Positions 10,366 through 21,255 of a stretch of DNA of 64,000 nucleotides are shown piece by piece. Position 1 is the stretch's first letter. Each line of letters opens with the position of its first letter. The translations under genes and the position numbers were made by a program. This DNA is from Strongyloides papillosus (Eukaryota > Nematoda > Chromadorea > Rhabditida > Strongyloididae), in NCBI GenBank assembly GCA_005656395.1, contig SRSI01000050.1:4650001-4714000 (forward strand). Direction: 5' to 3'. Under the pieces are notes generated by a model. That model was not told the origin of the DNA. It ran no database searches and saw only the letters and a program-made list of their open reading frames with translations.

Positions 10366-11835
10366 ATGGAAATAAAGTTACCTGAAGATTTGTAAGTTAC
10401 AATATTTTTATAAATATCTTATCATTATAGTTATAATGTTTCAATCAAACCATCAAGTTCAAAAGAAATAGTCTTCTGTATAGTCCTTCAACTATTATGT
10501 GGTATCCAAATATCAGTCTTCTTTACATCAATGTGGCAATACATTGTCTCAGTTGTCCCAACATTTTCAATGCATTTCTACGGTCTCTTAATAGCAATCT
10601 TCAGTGTTGGCCAGGCAATTTCATCACCCCTCTTTGGAGCATTAAGTAACAAACTAGGATCACGCAACAAAATAGTTGCTTTTGCCCTCCTCCTTATGGC
10701 TTCAGGAAATTTATTATATGCATGTCTAGTAAATCTAAAAACTGATTGGGTTCCTGTAGCAGCAGTTGCTGCAAGGTTATTTGTTGGTGTCGGTAATGGT
10801 ATCTTAAGTGTTATAAGAGGTTTCGTTGCTACTGTTGGCGATAAAAGAAAACGATCTAGTAATATTGCTGCCGGTATTGGATCGTTTGTACTTGGAGTTG
10901 CTTTAGGCCCAACTATACCGATGATGTTTTCTATTTTTGGCTCGAAAGGCTACAAAGTTATGGGGATGGTTATTAATTTATTTACGGCACCAGCTTATTT
11001 TAATGTTCTCCTTTTCCTTATAATGACGATTATTTTGATATTTTTTATTGATCTCTCTGATAAGCATTTGAATTTATCTGATACTGCTTCATTAATTTCA
11101 ACAGCTGATGATGAAACTGGAAGTACCAGAAAAGAGGAAGTCAGTAAAATCCGCCTCATCCCAACAATATCATGTATCTTCCTTTACGTCTCAATACAAT
11201 GTGTCTCAACAAATGATGAAGTCATAGCTGCTCCATATACAATAGCCATGTACAACTGGAATAGTACAGAAGCTGTTAGGTATAATGGAATCTTATTAAC
11301 ATTTTGCTGTATATTAAGTCTCATTTTTTATGCATTAATAGCATGGGGACCATTATTAGAAGCTGATAAGAGGAAGGTTATTTTATGTGGATTGGTGATG
11401 TTTATTATATATCATGCAGCAAATATGCCATGGCCATTTTATGGTGGTCCACTTAAGTACCTCCCTGAGAATGCCACTGGTTTTGATGAAGTTGGAGGAT
11501 GTTTGAGATCGTATGAATGGTGTAAAGATGCTAAACGTGTACCTTTAGGTGTTTATATAATAAGTGTGGTAATTGGATTTGGATTGGGATATCCATTAAC
11601 TTCAGCCCCTCTTGGAGCGTTGTACTCTGATATTCTTGGTAATTGTAAACAAGATTTTATGCACGGTGTAATGGAATTTTTTGGTTCCCTAGCAAGGTGT
11701 TTTGGACCTATATTATCAACGTACCTTTTTGAGACGACAGGTTACAAATACGCAATGGGTCTCCAAATCGTCATATTATCACTTTCTTTCCTTTTATTTG
11801 TTGTATTTTATAATAGGTTAGTACCAACACATTGA
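10366..11835 (+). CDS. MFS transporter, MFSD8/CLN7-like
   Basis: Exon 1 is 10366-10391 (MEIKLPEDF) and exon 2 is 10431-11835, across a 39-bp intron (GTAAGTT...CATTATAG); the product has 476 residues. It has about 12 hydrophobic segments and the MFS signature loop between helices 2 and 3 (GALSNKLGSRNKI). The passages SVGQAISSPLFG, ARLFVGVGNGILSVIRGF and GVALGPTIPMMFSIFG resemble human MFSD8/CLN7, a lysosomal membrane protein acting as a chloride channel or solute carrier and mutated in neuronal ceroid lipofuscinosis. The substrate cannot be told from sequence. A long loop between the two halves (TASLISTADDETGSTRKEEV) is acidic and serine/threonine-rich; no canonical dileucine sorting signal is obvious. 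Confidence 0.85.
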
Positions 11836-12329
11836 TTTGTTATTGTTTTGTTTATAATAAATTTTTTATACGACGTCATTTTGTTGCTTTTCTCGGAAAC
11901 ACAAGATAATTATTGGTAATTCTTCTGGGATAATTTACTCCTTTTTCTTCATGTTTACTATTATACAACGGAATGTTTAATTATCAAGAAAGAAAAATCT
12001 TTACATAAAAGTTCATGGATACTTAGAGTAATGATATTGATACTAAAGATGCTTGTACAATTGTTAAAAATTTTAAAAAAACATAAAGTACTTTCAGAAA
12101 TATATTTATTTTAAAAATCTTAAACGTATAAAAAAAAGGATAAATAAATGCTCCTAATGTTAATAAATAAAGTGTTCCAGCAAGTCAATGGCAATACAAC
12201 TAAATCCAATGACTCACTGTCACCCCAAAATATATACAATATGTTAAAAAATATATATAATAAAAATTACACAAATCTGTAGAGTTGAGTGGAACTACAG
12301 AATACCATCTATCATTATACTAATCCCTT
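11836..12329. other. Convergent intergenic region
   Basis: About 0.5 kb of 3' flanks between the convergent MFS and septin genes. No feature beyond A/T-rich sequence was seen. Confidence 0.4.
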
Positions 12330-14123
12330 TTAATGTTTTGAAACTTTACTTGAGGATCTCTCCACACCCTTTTGAAGTTTACGTTTCTCCTCCTCAAGTA
12401 AAGCTATCTGCTCATCTACTTTTTTGATCTCCAGATAAATATTTTCCTCGAATTCACGCTGTCGCATATTTAGGAATTCTTCACGATCTCTAAGTTCTGA
12501 TTCCTTCTTGTTTACCTTAGCTGCGAATTCCTTTTGATGTTTCTCCTGTTTTCTCCTCATCTCCTCTTGCTTTATACTTTGTCTTTCTCTTAGTGTCTCC
12601 TTCATCTTCGGTCCCATATCACCATCTTTCATATTCATCTGTAGAAGTCTTTCTCTTCTATAATTCTCATACATCTCCTGATGCGTTGTCTCTCTGAGTG
12701 CATCAATATTAAGGCGAAGGAGAGCCTCTCGCATTTTAACAAAATCACAATGTTCCTCATTCTCAACCTCAACAACGCCCCATGGGTATTTTCTTGCACG
12801 AACTAGTCTTCCATTCTCGCGTTGAACAAAGTCTGTACTTCCAATTATTGCAAATGGGACAATATTGTTAAAGGATTCATTTGCATGCCTAACAGTATCA
12901 TCATCGGTTGGGAATTTGTAAATAGATATTTCGTTAGACCTAATCTCTTCAAGAATCTTTTCTTTGAGTCTCATCAATTCATTTCTACAAGTGGTATCGG
13001 CTTTAGCGATAACAGGAATGATATTAACTTTCTTTGATAAAGCTTTCATTGTCTCAATATCCAGAGAACGAAGTCCATGTCCTGTTGGAGAGATAAAGAA
13101 AAGGCAGGCATGGATTCTTGTGTCATCATAGTAAGTCATACACCTCTTAACTTTCAACTCCTCCTTCAAGTACTTCTCAAACTGATCATCAATATAGTTA
13201 ATAATCATCTTGGATCCTTGATCTTTATCAAACATGTGATCTCCATAACCAGCAGTTTCAATGATCCTTAATTTACACGTAACTGTTCCTTCAGTTATCT
13301 CACATTGACTAATGCAAAGTTCAAGCTGACTCAATTCACTATCACAAGGACCCAAATCGGTAAACTTCCTATTGAACAGTGATTCAATAAGTGTTGTCTT
13401 ACCAATACCAGTCTCACCAACACATAGAATATTGAATTGAAAACGAAGGTTATCAGCACGCTTAGTCAATTGATATGGAAGTGTTTCGATTCCAACGAAT
13501 CCATCACACTTTAATACAGGAACATCTTCTATCCTACTCTGATCATGCGTTACATCCCCAATCCTACTAACATTACTTTTTTCATTATCATTTATCTTTG
13601 TTAGTACATTATCTACTACTTTTGAAAATTCACTCTCTCTGGTATTTTCAAAGATGTTTGAATGGAGATTGTGTGAACTTTCTGCTTTTTTAGCTAGGTA
13701 TCCATCGTCGGCATATGGGCTCGCTAGTAGATAGGTACTTGCGGGTCCTTAAATTTAATTATTATTATGTTTAGAGAAAATAATTGACTTACTATTTTTA
13801 CGAATCGGAGTCCTTGTTTCTTTGATACATTGAATCTCAGTAGATGAACGGACAACAGCAACATCCTTTTTTAATGTAACCTAAAATAGAACCGATTATT
13901 ATTACCAATAGACATTTCTCAAATAACTTACCTTCTCTAGAGATGTCACCGATGTTGTCACACCGACCGGTACACACCCTTCACAGCTAGACTTACTAAA
14001 TGAGTTCCTTATACTACGAAAATTTCCAAAAATACTCTCAAATCGTTGCTTTGGAGATCTTTTTCTTACATCATTTTCTTTATTTTCAGAGGAGATTCCT
14101 TTAGGAGACTTTGATTTAACCAT
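12330..14123 (-). CDS. unc-61: Septin, SEPT6-group/UNC-61-like
   Basis: Three exons: 14123-13932, 13880-13793 and 13747-12330; introns of 51 and 45 bp; 565 residues. Septins are GTP-binding filament proteins of the cleavage furrow and cortex. Residues 1-165 are a low-complexity, basic, Ser-rich extension. The septin core starts at DGFVGIETLP. The P-loop is GETGIGKT (204-211), switch II is ETAGYGD and the G4 motif is AKAD. KYPWGVVEVENEEHCDF is the septin unique element region. The last 110 residues are a charged coiled coil, as in SEPT6/8/11. A nearby in-frame TTG gives a falsely short 379-residue frame; the IETLP region upstream of it is clearly septin. Assignment to UNC-61 rather than UNC-59 rests on the SEPT6-like core and is tentative. 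Confidence 0.9.
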
Positions 14124-14535
14124 TCTTATTTGTACAGAATATTGAATGCAGGAGAATAAAATTTAAATAATAAATACAGTTCAAATATTTTTAAATACTT
14201 CTTGTAGTAATAATTTTTAAAATACACAGTTAGTAACTGAAAAAGAAATAAATTAGTAGTGCACTTTTGCGTTAAAAAAAAGCATGGGACAGATAAAACA
14301 GTTGGCGTAAAAAAGAATTAATTTTCATGACAAAAAAATATAGTAAGCTATCGTAAAATGTACCTTTCTATTTGGGATGGCGATTTATATTACATTTAAA
14401 TTTTGATGATAATGTGGAATATGTAATCAAAAAAAAGTATATAAGACGATTGTTTTTGGTATCTTGTATTACAAATTCATTTTGTATAATCTATCTACTA
14501 ATTGACTGTCCCGCAATTTCTACCAGTGACAAAGA
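14124..14535. other. Divergent promoter, septin/kinesin
   Basis: About 410 bp shared 5' region between the septin (-) and the kinesin-13 (+). Both products act in cell division, so co-regulation is possible but not shown. No specific motif was recognised. Confidence 0.35.
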
Positions 14536-16548
14536 ATGGAGAACATTGCAGTTGGTTTGAGAGTTGCAATTCTACGATCTGATGGCTCTCTTCAGGATGC
14601 TATGATAACTGATGTTGACCATGAAACTCAAATGGTGAAAGCTGTTTTTGATGGTGAAGTAGGTTGAATAGTGATTTAGTCTTTTTAATTGTCGTCCTTT
14701 TTTTAGAATAACATGAAACGTTCTAAGAAGGTTTCATTCCGTGATCTCTTGCGGTTAAATGAACATCTCTCGGAGAAGGTGGACAAGCCTGAACCTTTAC
14801 CGGCACCACCACAACAGCAACAAGCCCCTCCACGTCCAAGGAACACTCGTCGGTCCGTGCAGCAACATCAAAATAAGCCTTCTCGTCCTTCTTCAACTAC
14901 CAACAATGCACCACGGATGTCGCTTGTTAATCCTACCAATTTGACTACAATCGACGAGGCCGAAACTACTACTCTCCTAAGGAAGACTTTCACACCAGGA
15001 TTTGGAACTAGAGAGACAACTAACGTTAGAAAAACATCAGCACATCCAGTCGATGACAAGGAGACGACATCTATGGGTCACGTACTTCACCACAAGTTAC
15101 CCAAGTCTCACCTTCATTACCAATACAATACTCTAATTCTTGAGGAGGAGAAAAAGCTAACATTCCGAAACTTGGAATATAACGAGGTTGGACAATGTAC
15201 AAAGAAAATGACTTCGTACATTAGAGTTAGACCCTTAAATGCAACTGAAATCCGTGGACAAGAAATCTCCTCTGTCACCGTCCCGACAACTAACTCTATT
15301 GTACTGTTCTCACCGCAAGCCAAAGTTACTACGGACAAGTTTATAACACCTCATAGCTTTACTTATGATGGGGTCTTCAATGAAAATGCCAGCACGGAGT
15401 GTATATACAAAGTTGCTTGTAAGCAACTCATACCAACATTCTTAAGTGGTGAATGTGCTACATGCTTTGCATATGGACAAACAGGTAGTGGAAAGACATT
15501 CACAATGCACGGAGGGGCTGGTAAAAACAAGTCATCAGGTCTCTATGATATGGTATCCCTAGATGTCTTTGAGGGATTTAAGGGAGGCCACCTCGGAAAG
15601 AGGGGATACGCAATTAAGTGTGCATTCTTTGAGATTTATATGAATAAGGCTTATGATCTCCTTGATGGTCGTAAGGAGCTTCGTGTACAGGCTGATAGTG
15701 ATAATCGTGTTCAGATACCTAACTTGACGAATCACTACTGCAGGACACCTATGGAGGTCTCCCAAGTCCTTCGTCAGGGATCACTTTTAAGGAGTACCGG
15801 GAAGACTAAGTCAAATAAGGGATCTTCTCGTTCTCATGCAGTCTTCCAATTTATCTTGGTGCACAATGAGAAAGTAGTGTCAAGATTGAGTATGGTTGAT
15901 CTTGCTGGTAATGAGAGAGGTATTGATGCTGGAAATGTTGATAGACAGACGCGTAATGAGGGAAATGCCATTAATGGGTCATTGTTAGCATTGAAGGAGT
16001 GTATCCGCCACATGTCAACTGGTGTTGTTGATAGAATACCGTTCAGGAACTCTGCTTTGACACAATTCTTGAAAGATAGTTTTATTGGAGAGCATTCTAA
16101 ATTGTGTATGGTATGTTTTCAGTATTTTTTTTATTCATTGATATATGTTTTTTAGATTACAACCATTTCTCCAGCAATCACTAGTTTTGAAGCTACCCTG
16201 AACAGTTTGCGTTATGCATATCAGGTTGTGCAAATTAACTCCAGGGACTCTCTCTTACCTGGTCAATTGTTAACTGAAATCGCTGGTGTCAGGATCAATC
16301 AACCTCTCAATGTCATTAATGAAGACCAAGAGGAGTGTATCTCATCTCCCACTAGTAACGATGAGAATTGCGAGGGACAATCACCAACAGAAGTTATTGA
16401 GGCATCTGAGATTGAAACATTGAAATCAATGTTTCAGAATGCTATTGAGGAGTTGGATGAGATAGACTCTCTCATCCAAGTTCCAAACCAAAAAATTATA
16501 GCTGTTAGGAAACTTAAAGTCCTTAAGGATCGTTTTAATCTTGTATAG
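14536..16548 (+). CDS. klp-7: Kinesin-13 (KIF2/MCAK family), KLP-7-like
   Basis: Exons 14536-14658, 14707-16110 and 16156-16548; introns of 48 and 45 bp; 639 residues. Kinesin-13s do not walk; they depolymerise microtubule ends at kinetochores and spindle poles. The N-terminus (VGLRVAILRSDGSLQDAMI) matches the KIF2 N-terminal domain. The motor is central: P-loop GQTGSGKT (298-305), switch I NKGSSRSH, switch II DLAGNERG. The family-specific loop-2 KVD finger reads KVT at 247-249, so the Asp is not conserved there. Motor similarity includes ATCFAYGQTGSGKT, DRQTRNEG and DSFIGEHSKLCM. The C-terminal tail after the motor is about 100 residues and ends in a short helical stretch, as in KIF2. The gene is divergent from the septin. 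Confidence 0.92.
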
Positions 16549-16570
16549 AGTCTTAATTTTTTTTTATTAT

Positions 16571-16972
16571 CTGTATTTATAATTGTAAATTATTGTCGTG
16601 TATATTATTATATTTCATAACCAGTAAAAAAAGACTAATGTGATTAAAAATAAAGAAAGTTAAATTTTATCTTTGTGTCGATTTATTATGTCTAGTAGTT
16701 AGAAAAAATATGATTGTGAATTATTGTAGTATATTATTTTAATTCATAACCAGTACAAAAAGACTAATGGTGAATAAAAATAAATAAAGTTAAACTATAT
16801 CTTGAAGTCAATTTATTATGTCTAAAAGTTAAAAAAATTACAGCTGTAAATTATTGTAAAACACCATCACATTTCATAAACAGCAAAGAAAAGATTAATA
16901 TGAGAAAAAACAAAGAAAATTAAACTATATCTTGTAATCGATTTATTGTATCTAATAGTTAAAAAAATTATC
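16571..16972. repeat. Tandem repeat, three units of about 130 bp
   Basis: Three diverged copies begin near 16571, 16703 and 16833. Landmarks repeated in each are (G)AATTATTG at 16587, 16718 and 16848, then CATAA(C)CAG(C/T)A, then AAGA(C)TAAT, then AAAGTTAAA or AAATTAAACTATATCTT, then ATTTATT(A/G)T(G/A)TCTA followed by AGTTA(A/G)AAAAA. Spacing is 131 and 130 bp. The array starts just after the kinesin stop codon and fills most of the space up to the convergent gld-1-like gene. Confidence 0.85.
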
Positions 16973-17089
16973 AAAAATATATAATTAGCATACAAATATT
17001 AGTGATAAATTACTATAATAATTAGTTAATCATATAAATATTTTTAGGAGTTAGGATTATTTTAATATTTGGAGGGTAAAAAGAGTCTT

Positions 17090-18339
17090 TCAACAGGATG
17101 GTGACAGAACATTCTTTGGTTTAGCAGTTGTTTTGGAAGTTTCTCTGCACCTATTATTGTTACTTGAAATTGATGATTTCTTTGGAACATCACCAAGGAT
17201 ATTTGGTGTCAGGAGCCCGGAAGGAAAGGTAAATACATCAGAGGTTGGAGAAGGATTTCCAAGAGAAAGGTATTTATTCAACTTCTGCAGGTCCATTGAA
17301 TTAAAGAGTGCTTCATAATTGGGGACTTGAAAATCAAATGGTGATATCGGCGGGGAGAAGAAACTTTTATCCAATAAACCAGCCGACATTGGTGGAGGTA
17401 TCAACAATGGTGACTGAGGAAGGAGTGGTGTTGATGGATAGTAGCCGCATGACATACTTCTAGTAAGTGTCTCAGTACCAGAGGAAAGATTATTACTATT
17501 ACTGTTCAATGACAATGGGGTTACTCCTGATACAGGATACTTGTTACTGGTAGAAGAACGATACGTTCCATTGATAATTGCTAGCTCCATAAGTTGTTTT
17601 CTCTTTAACTCATCCGATCCCTCTGGTGCTGGGATAAGTAATTTATCAACCTGATTAACGGCATTGTTAATTTTGACTTCAGCCCGATTTTGGGTATCTT
17701 CACACTGTATCAGAACATGGAGTTCATCATCTAAATGTTCCCAATTTGGTTTACCTCTAAAAGCCTCCTCCTTCTTCTTGTCTCTAAGTGATCCTTTACC
17801 ACGTACCATAATCTTACAATCAGTTTCCTGCTCAAGTTGTTTTGCTGTCATACCCCGTGGTCCAAGGATTCTACCAACAAAATTGTAATCAGGATACTTA
17901 TCTACAGGAACATAAACTTTCTTCTGAGCCAAAACTACATTACCCTGAGGTTCAGGTAATTCCAATGAAGAATTTGAGAAGTCACATTGAAAGAGTGACA
18001 TACGTACACGGGCTACCTCCTCATCCACTAGATTTATAACATACGGAAAGTGTTCCTGGAACATCATCAATTGTTTCTTCTCCTTAAGTAGTGATATCAT
18101 ATAGTCCAGAGTCACATTTCTGGTACTATCCTCCTTGAATGATGGATAGATACTGATATTTGAGGTCTCATCACCACAAGATGTTCCTATCTCACTCTTA
18201 GCCGATGACAAAAAACTATTAAACTAAAAGTAATTATGATTACATTGGAATGGATGAGAAAAAATCGCTAACTTACAGCATTTTGATGATTCTTGTCATC
18301 CTTCAAACCCATAATCTCGAATGGTGGCGGAGTCTCCAT
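17090..18339 (-). CDS. gld-1: STAR-domain RNA-binding protein, GLD-1/ASD-2 family
   Basis: Exon 1 is 18339-18277 ([21 protein letters not shown]) and exon 2 is 18223-17090, across a 53-bp intron; 398 residues. Qua1 dimerisation helix pair: [16 protein letters not shown] followed by [13 protein letters not shown]. The KH domain contains [20 protein letters not shown] and [18 protein letters not shown]. Qua2 ends in [19 protein letters not shown], nearly identical to the C. elegans proteins. Such proteins bind UACUAAY-type elements; GLD-1 represses translation in the germ line, and ASD-2 controls splicing. The Ser/Pro-rich tail ([17 protein letters not shown]) is closer in style to GLD-1, but the choice between the two is tentative. 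A shorter frame starting at an in-frame TTG is not the real start. Confidence 0.92.
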
Positions 18340-19209
18340 AGTTAGAAAAAAAGATTATCCAAGTTTGTCAGCTGTTACTGATTAACTATAACGAGAAAAA
18401 ACTAAATAAAAAATAAAAAAATTTTTGATATAAGTACACATCAATCAAGAAAAAGCAACATTGTCAAATTATTAAAATGACAGAGTAGATGTATAGATAA
18501 AGAAAAAAACTTTTATAGGTTGACTGCTAATATCATACACCTTATAACTAATGTCATTCAAATTGAAAGAAAATAATATCATCGATGATCAAAAACATTT
18601 AAGATCTACTATATAGAGAAAATTTCGTAATTAACAACAACTCTATCAACCTTTTTAGATTAATTTTAAGGTACGGATAACGAGTGCGGCAATTTTATCA
18701 TCATTTTATAAATGAAAACACTTACCCATTTATCAAATCATGACTGTCAGGTAAATTTGAGGTTTGGAATACATAAGGATCTAATGGTAACTTTCTATAC
18801 GAGAGTCCAAAGTTCACATGCCTTACGCGTTAATTTATCTTGAAGGGGTACACAGATAGTTTTGGTATGACTATCTCTAATATTATTATTTGCTTCGAGG
18901 TCCTTTATTTTCTTTTTTACGTCCTCTCTGTCTAGTGTAATCTATTTTATTTATTTATTTTTCTTTCTTGTATCATTTTTTATAGATGTCTGTAGACGTT
19001 ATTTTTTTAAATAATAAATCATTCTCTTTATTGTCTCGAATATTTAAATTTTTCTATATAACATGCTCCACATGTTTGGAGAGGAGAGTTAATAATAAGA
19101 AGGAAATTTTATTTGTATATTTTTTACTTCAAAACATCTTTCTTCTATCATTTCGTATTTATAAACTTTTCACAGATAAAATAAATCACTATTTCTTCTC
19201 CATTTTGAA
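18340..19209. other. Divergent intergenic region
   Basis: About 0.87 kb between the gld-1-like gene and the TBC gene, carrying both promoters. Low-complexity T/A and CT-rich stretches (18890-18980) are seen; nothing else is supportable. Confidence 0.4.
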
Positions 19210-20318
19210 ATGGTATGGGGGAACAATGTAAAATATTCATATCAACCAATTAACACTAATTTACCTCTATATAATCTACCTGATAAAAACAAACAGTTTC
19301 CCTTTAAGAGTGTGATAATATTTAAAGGGTAAGAAAAATTTGTTTTTTATTATAATATATCTAATGTGTTTTACAAATGACTGCAGAGGTATATCATTAA
19401 AAAACAACAAACTATTAACGACTGAGAAGAAAGAAAAAATATGGATAACTCTTCTTGAGGACTGGGATGATTATAATATTAATAATTATGATTTTATTAA
19501 AACGTTATGCAGAAGAGGAATACCTAAAACCATTAGGGGGAAGGTATGGCTTCATTTAATAAAAGTTAGTGATAAAATTAATTTGCATTCCTTTGAAAAT
19601 ATGGCTGGTAATAGTAAATGTGTTAGTGAAATATCAAAAGATCTCAACAGACAATACCCAAACCATGAGATGTTCTCGGATAGTAGTCCTTACGGGAGAC
19701 AAGGACAAAAGAATCTTTTTAATATTCTTAAAGGTTATACAATTTTGTTTCCAGATAGAGGTTATTGTCAGGCACAGGCTCCAATTGCAGCGTTACTTCT
19801 TATTCAAATGCCTCCTGAGGATGCTTTTAAGCTGTTTATTGGGATTTGCAATGGTATTGCTAAAGATTATTACTCTGATAATTTGGTAAAATATTGTTTG
19901 TATTTTTTAAGATTTTCTTTTTTAGGAACGTTTGCAAAAAGAAGGAAAAATCTTGAAATCACTACTTAAAATTCACCTACCAAAAATATACACCTTATTC
20001 GAGAAACACGAAGTCGAACCAGAACTATACATGGTCGAATGGTTTCTATGCCTTTACTCAAGAACATTCCCAATAAACGTTGTCCTAAGACTATGGGACG
20101 TCCTATTCTGTGAAGGCCACAAAATAATTTTCAAAACAGCTCTTGTTCTCATAAAGCACATCTTCATGAAGAAAATATCCAATCCCGATACAGTTACAAT
20201 ATTGCAACGTTTCAAAAAGATTCCAGAATACCTACTTGATGGAGATTACTTAATATCAGAGATTTCAAAAATTAGTATCGAACATTATGAACTAATACAA
20301 GTACATTATAACATGTAA
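19210..20318 (+). CDS. TBC-domain Rab GAP, TBC1D10-like
   Basis: Exons 19210-19328, 19387-19885 and 19926-20318; introns of 58 and 40 bp; 336 residues. Exon 1 (MVWGNNVKYSYQPINTNLP...) joins in phase 2 with a consensus GTAAGA donor and TGCAG acceptor. The TBC domain starts at RRGIPKTIRGKVW and holds the catalytic Arg finger in ISKDLNRQYP and the Gln finger in GYCQAQAP. The second half (EPELYMVEWFLCLYSRTFP, RLWDVLFCEGHKIIF) closely follows TBC1D10, whose members are GAPs for Rab27/Rab35-type GTPases. The protein is shorter than the mammalian ones and lacks a long C-terminal tail. An alternative unspliced start at 19364 would give a slightly different N-terminus. Confidence 0.88.
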
Positions 20319-20608
20319 TGTTTATTCAGTAACTTTTTTTATTATACTGTTATATAGAACAAATAAAATATTAAGCAATCATTTATAAAGAAAAAATCTT
20401 TTTGTTTAAACTTTGAATGATAAAAAGAAGATGCAATTTAAATGCGTTATTTGATAAAATATGTGAAGCAAATTACATTATGTATATATAAAGAAATATG
20501 TAGGTGTCCCCCCTCTCTGAAAACAGCATCGTTAACGTCCCATCAGATCCCTGAAAGATAACAAATATCAGATATGTTTCGATATAAAGACAAGAAATAA
20601 TAATATAT

Positions 20609-21255
20609 TCACATTTTGACGGAAAAAACCATACGAAGGAACTCCTCATAACCAACTGTTATGACTCCATCTCTGTCAGTATCTTTGTCTCTAAATCCAG
20701 CTGTCAACGTTTGGAGGACAACACACAATTGGATGAAGTCATCAAAATAGACTGTTTTTGTATGTGTCCTATCGAATTTTGTCATAAGGAGGTCGTAAAA
20801 TGAATTTGATAAACGGTATCCTGTAAATGTTTTTATTTCTTATATAAATAAATTAGTCATTTAAACAAACCAAATTGTGTTAGAGCATTGACGAGCTCGT
20901 TTTTGTCAATATTACCGGAGTTGTCTGTGTCAAATGACCTAAAGACTCTTGTGAAATCCTCCACATATCTCCATAGAGATTGGAATTCATTAAAGTTAAT
21001 GCCACCGTCACCGTTGGTATCGAACATTCCTGGAAAGATAGAAAAAAAAAAGATATTATAATTACTAAACAATTATATAAGATGCTTACCAATCATTAAT
21101 CTACATGTCTCAGGATTAAAAGGACTCCAAGTCCCATTAGACAAGGCCTTCTGTAACTCCTCAGCACTAATATTTCCGGAACGATCCCTATCAACATTAT
21201 CAAAAATTTGTCTCAAATTTGGACCTTGTGGTGGATGGTATTGTTGATAAGCCAT
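20609..21255 (-). CDS. pdcd6: PDCD6/ALG-2 penta-EF-hand protein
   Basis: Exons 21255-21090, 21029-20871 and 20820-20609; introns of 60 and 50 bp; 178 residues. Five EF hands are recognisable: DVDRDRSGNISAEEL, DTNGDGGINFNEF, DTDNSGNIDKNEL, DRTHTKTVYFDDF (degenerate) and DTDRDGVITVGYEEF. The C-terminus LRMVFSVKM corresponds to the LSMVFSIV end of human PDCD6. ALG-2 is a calcium sensor that binds ALIX and SEC31 and acts in ESCRT and COPII trafficking. The fourth hand lacks good calcium ligands, and the fifth is the dimerisation hand in this family. The N-terminal extension is short and Gln/Pro rich (MAYQQYHPPQGP). Confidence 0.95.

Noticed and set aside
12330..13469. Septin starting at 13469
   Set aside because: The frame starts at TTG, and conserved septin residues (DGFVGIETLP) lie upstream in frame; the true start is the ATG at 14123 after two introns.
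15117..15338. Antisense frames inside the kinesin, RSK and SMAD exons
   Set aside because: They are shadows of strongly supported coding exons on the other strand.
17090..18211. STAR protein starting at 18211
   Set aside because: This start is a TTG; splicing to the exon at 18339-18277 gives a proper ATG in phase.
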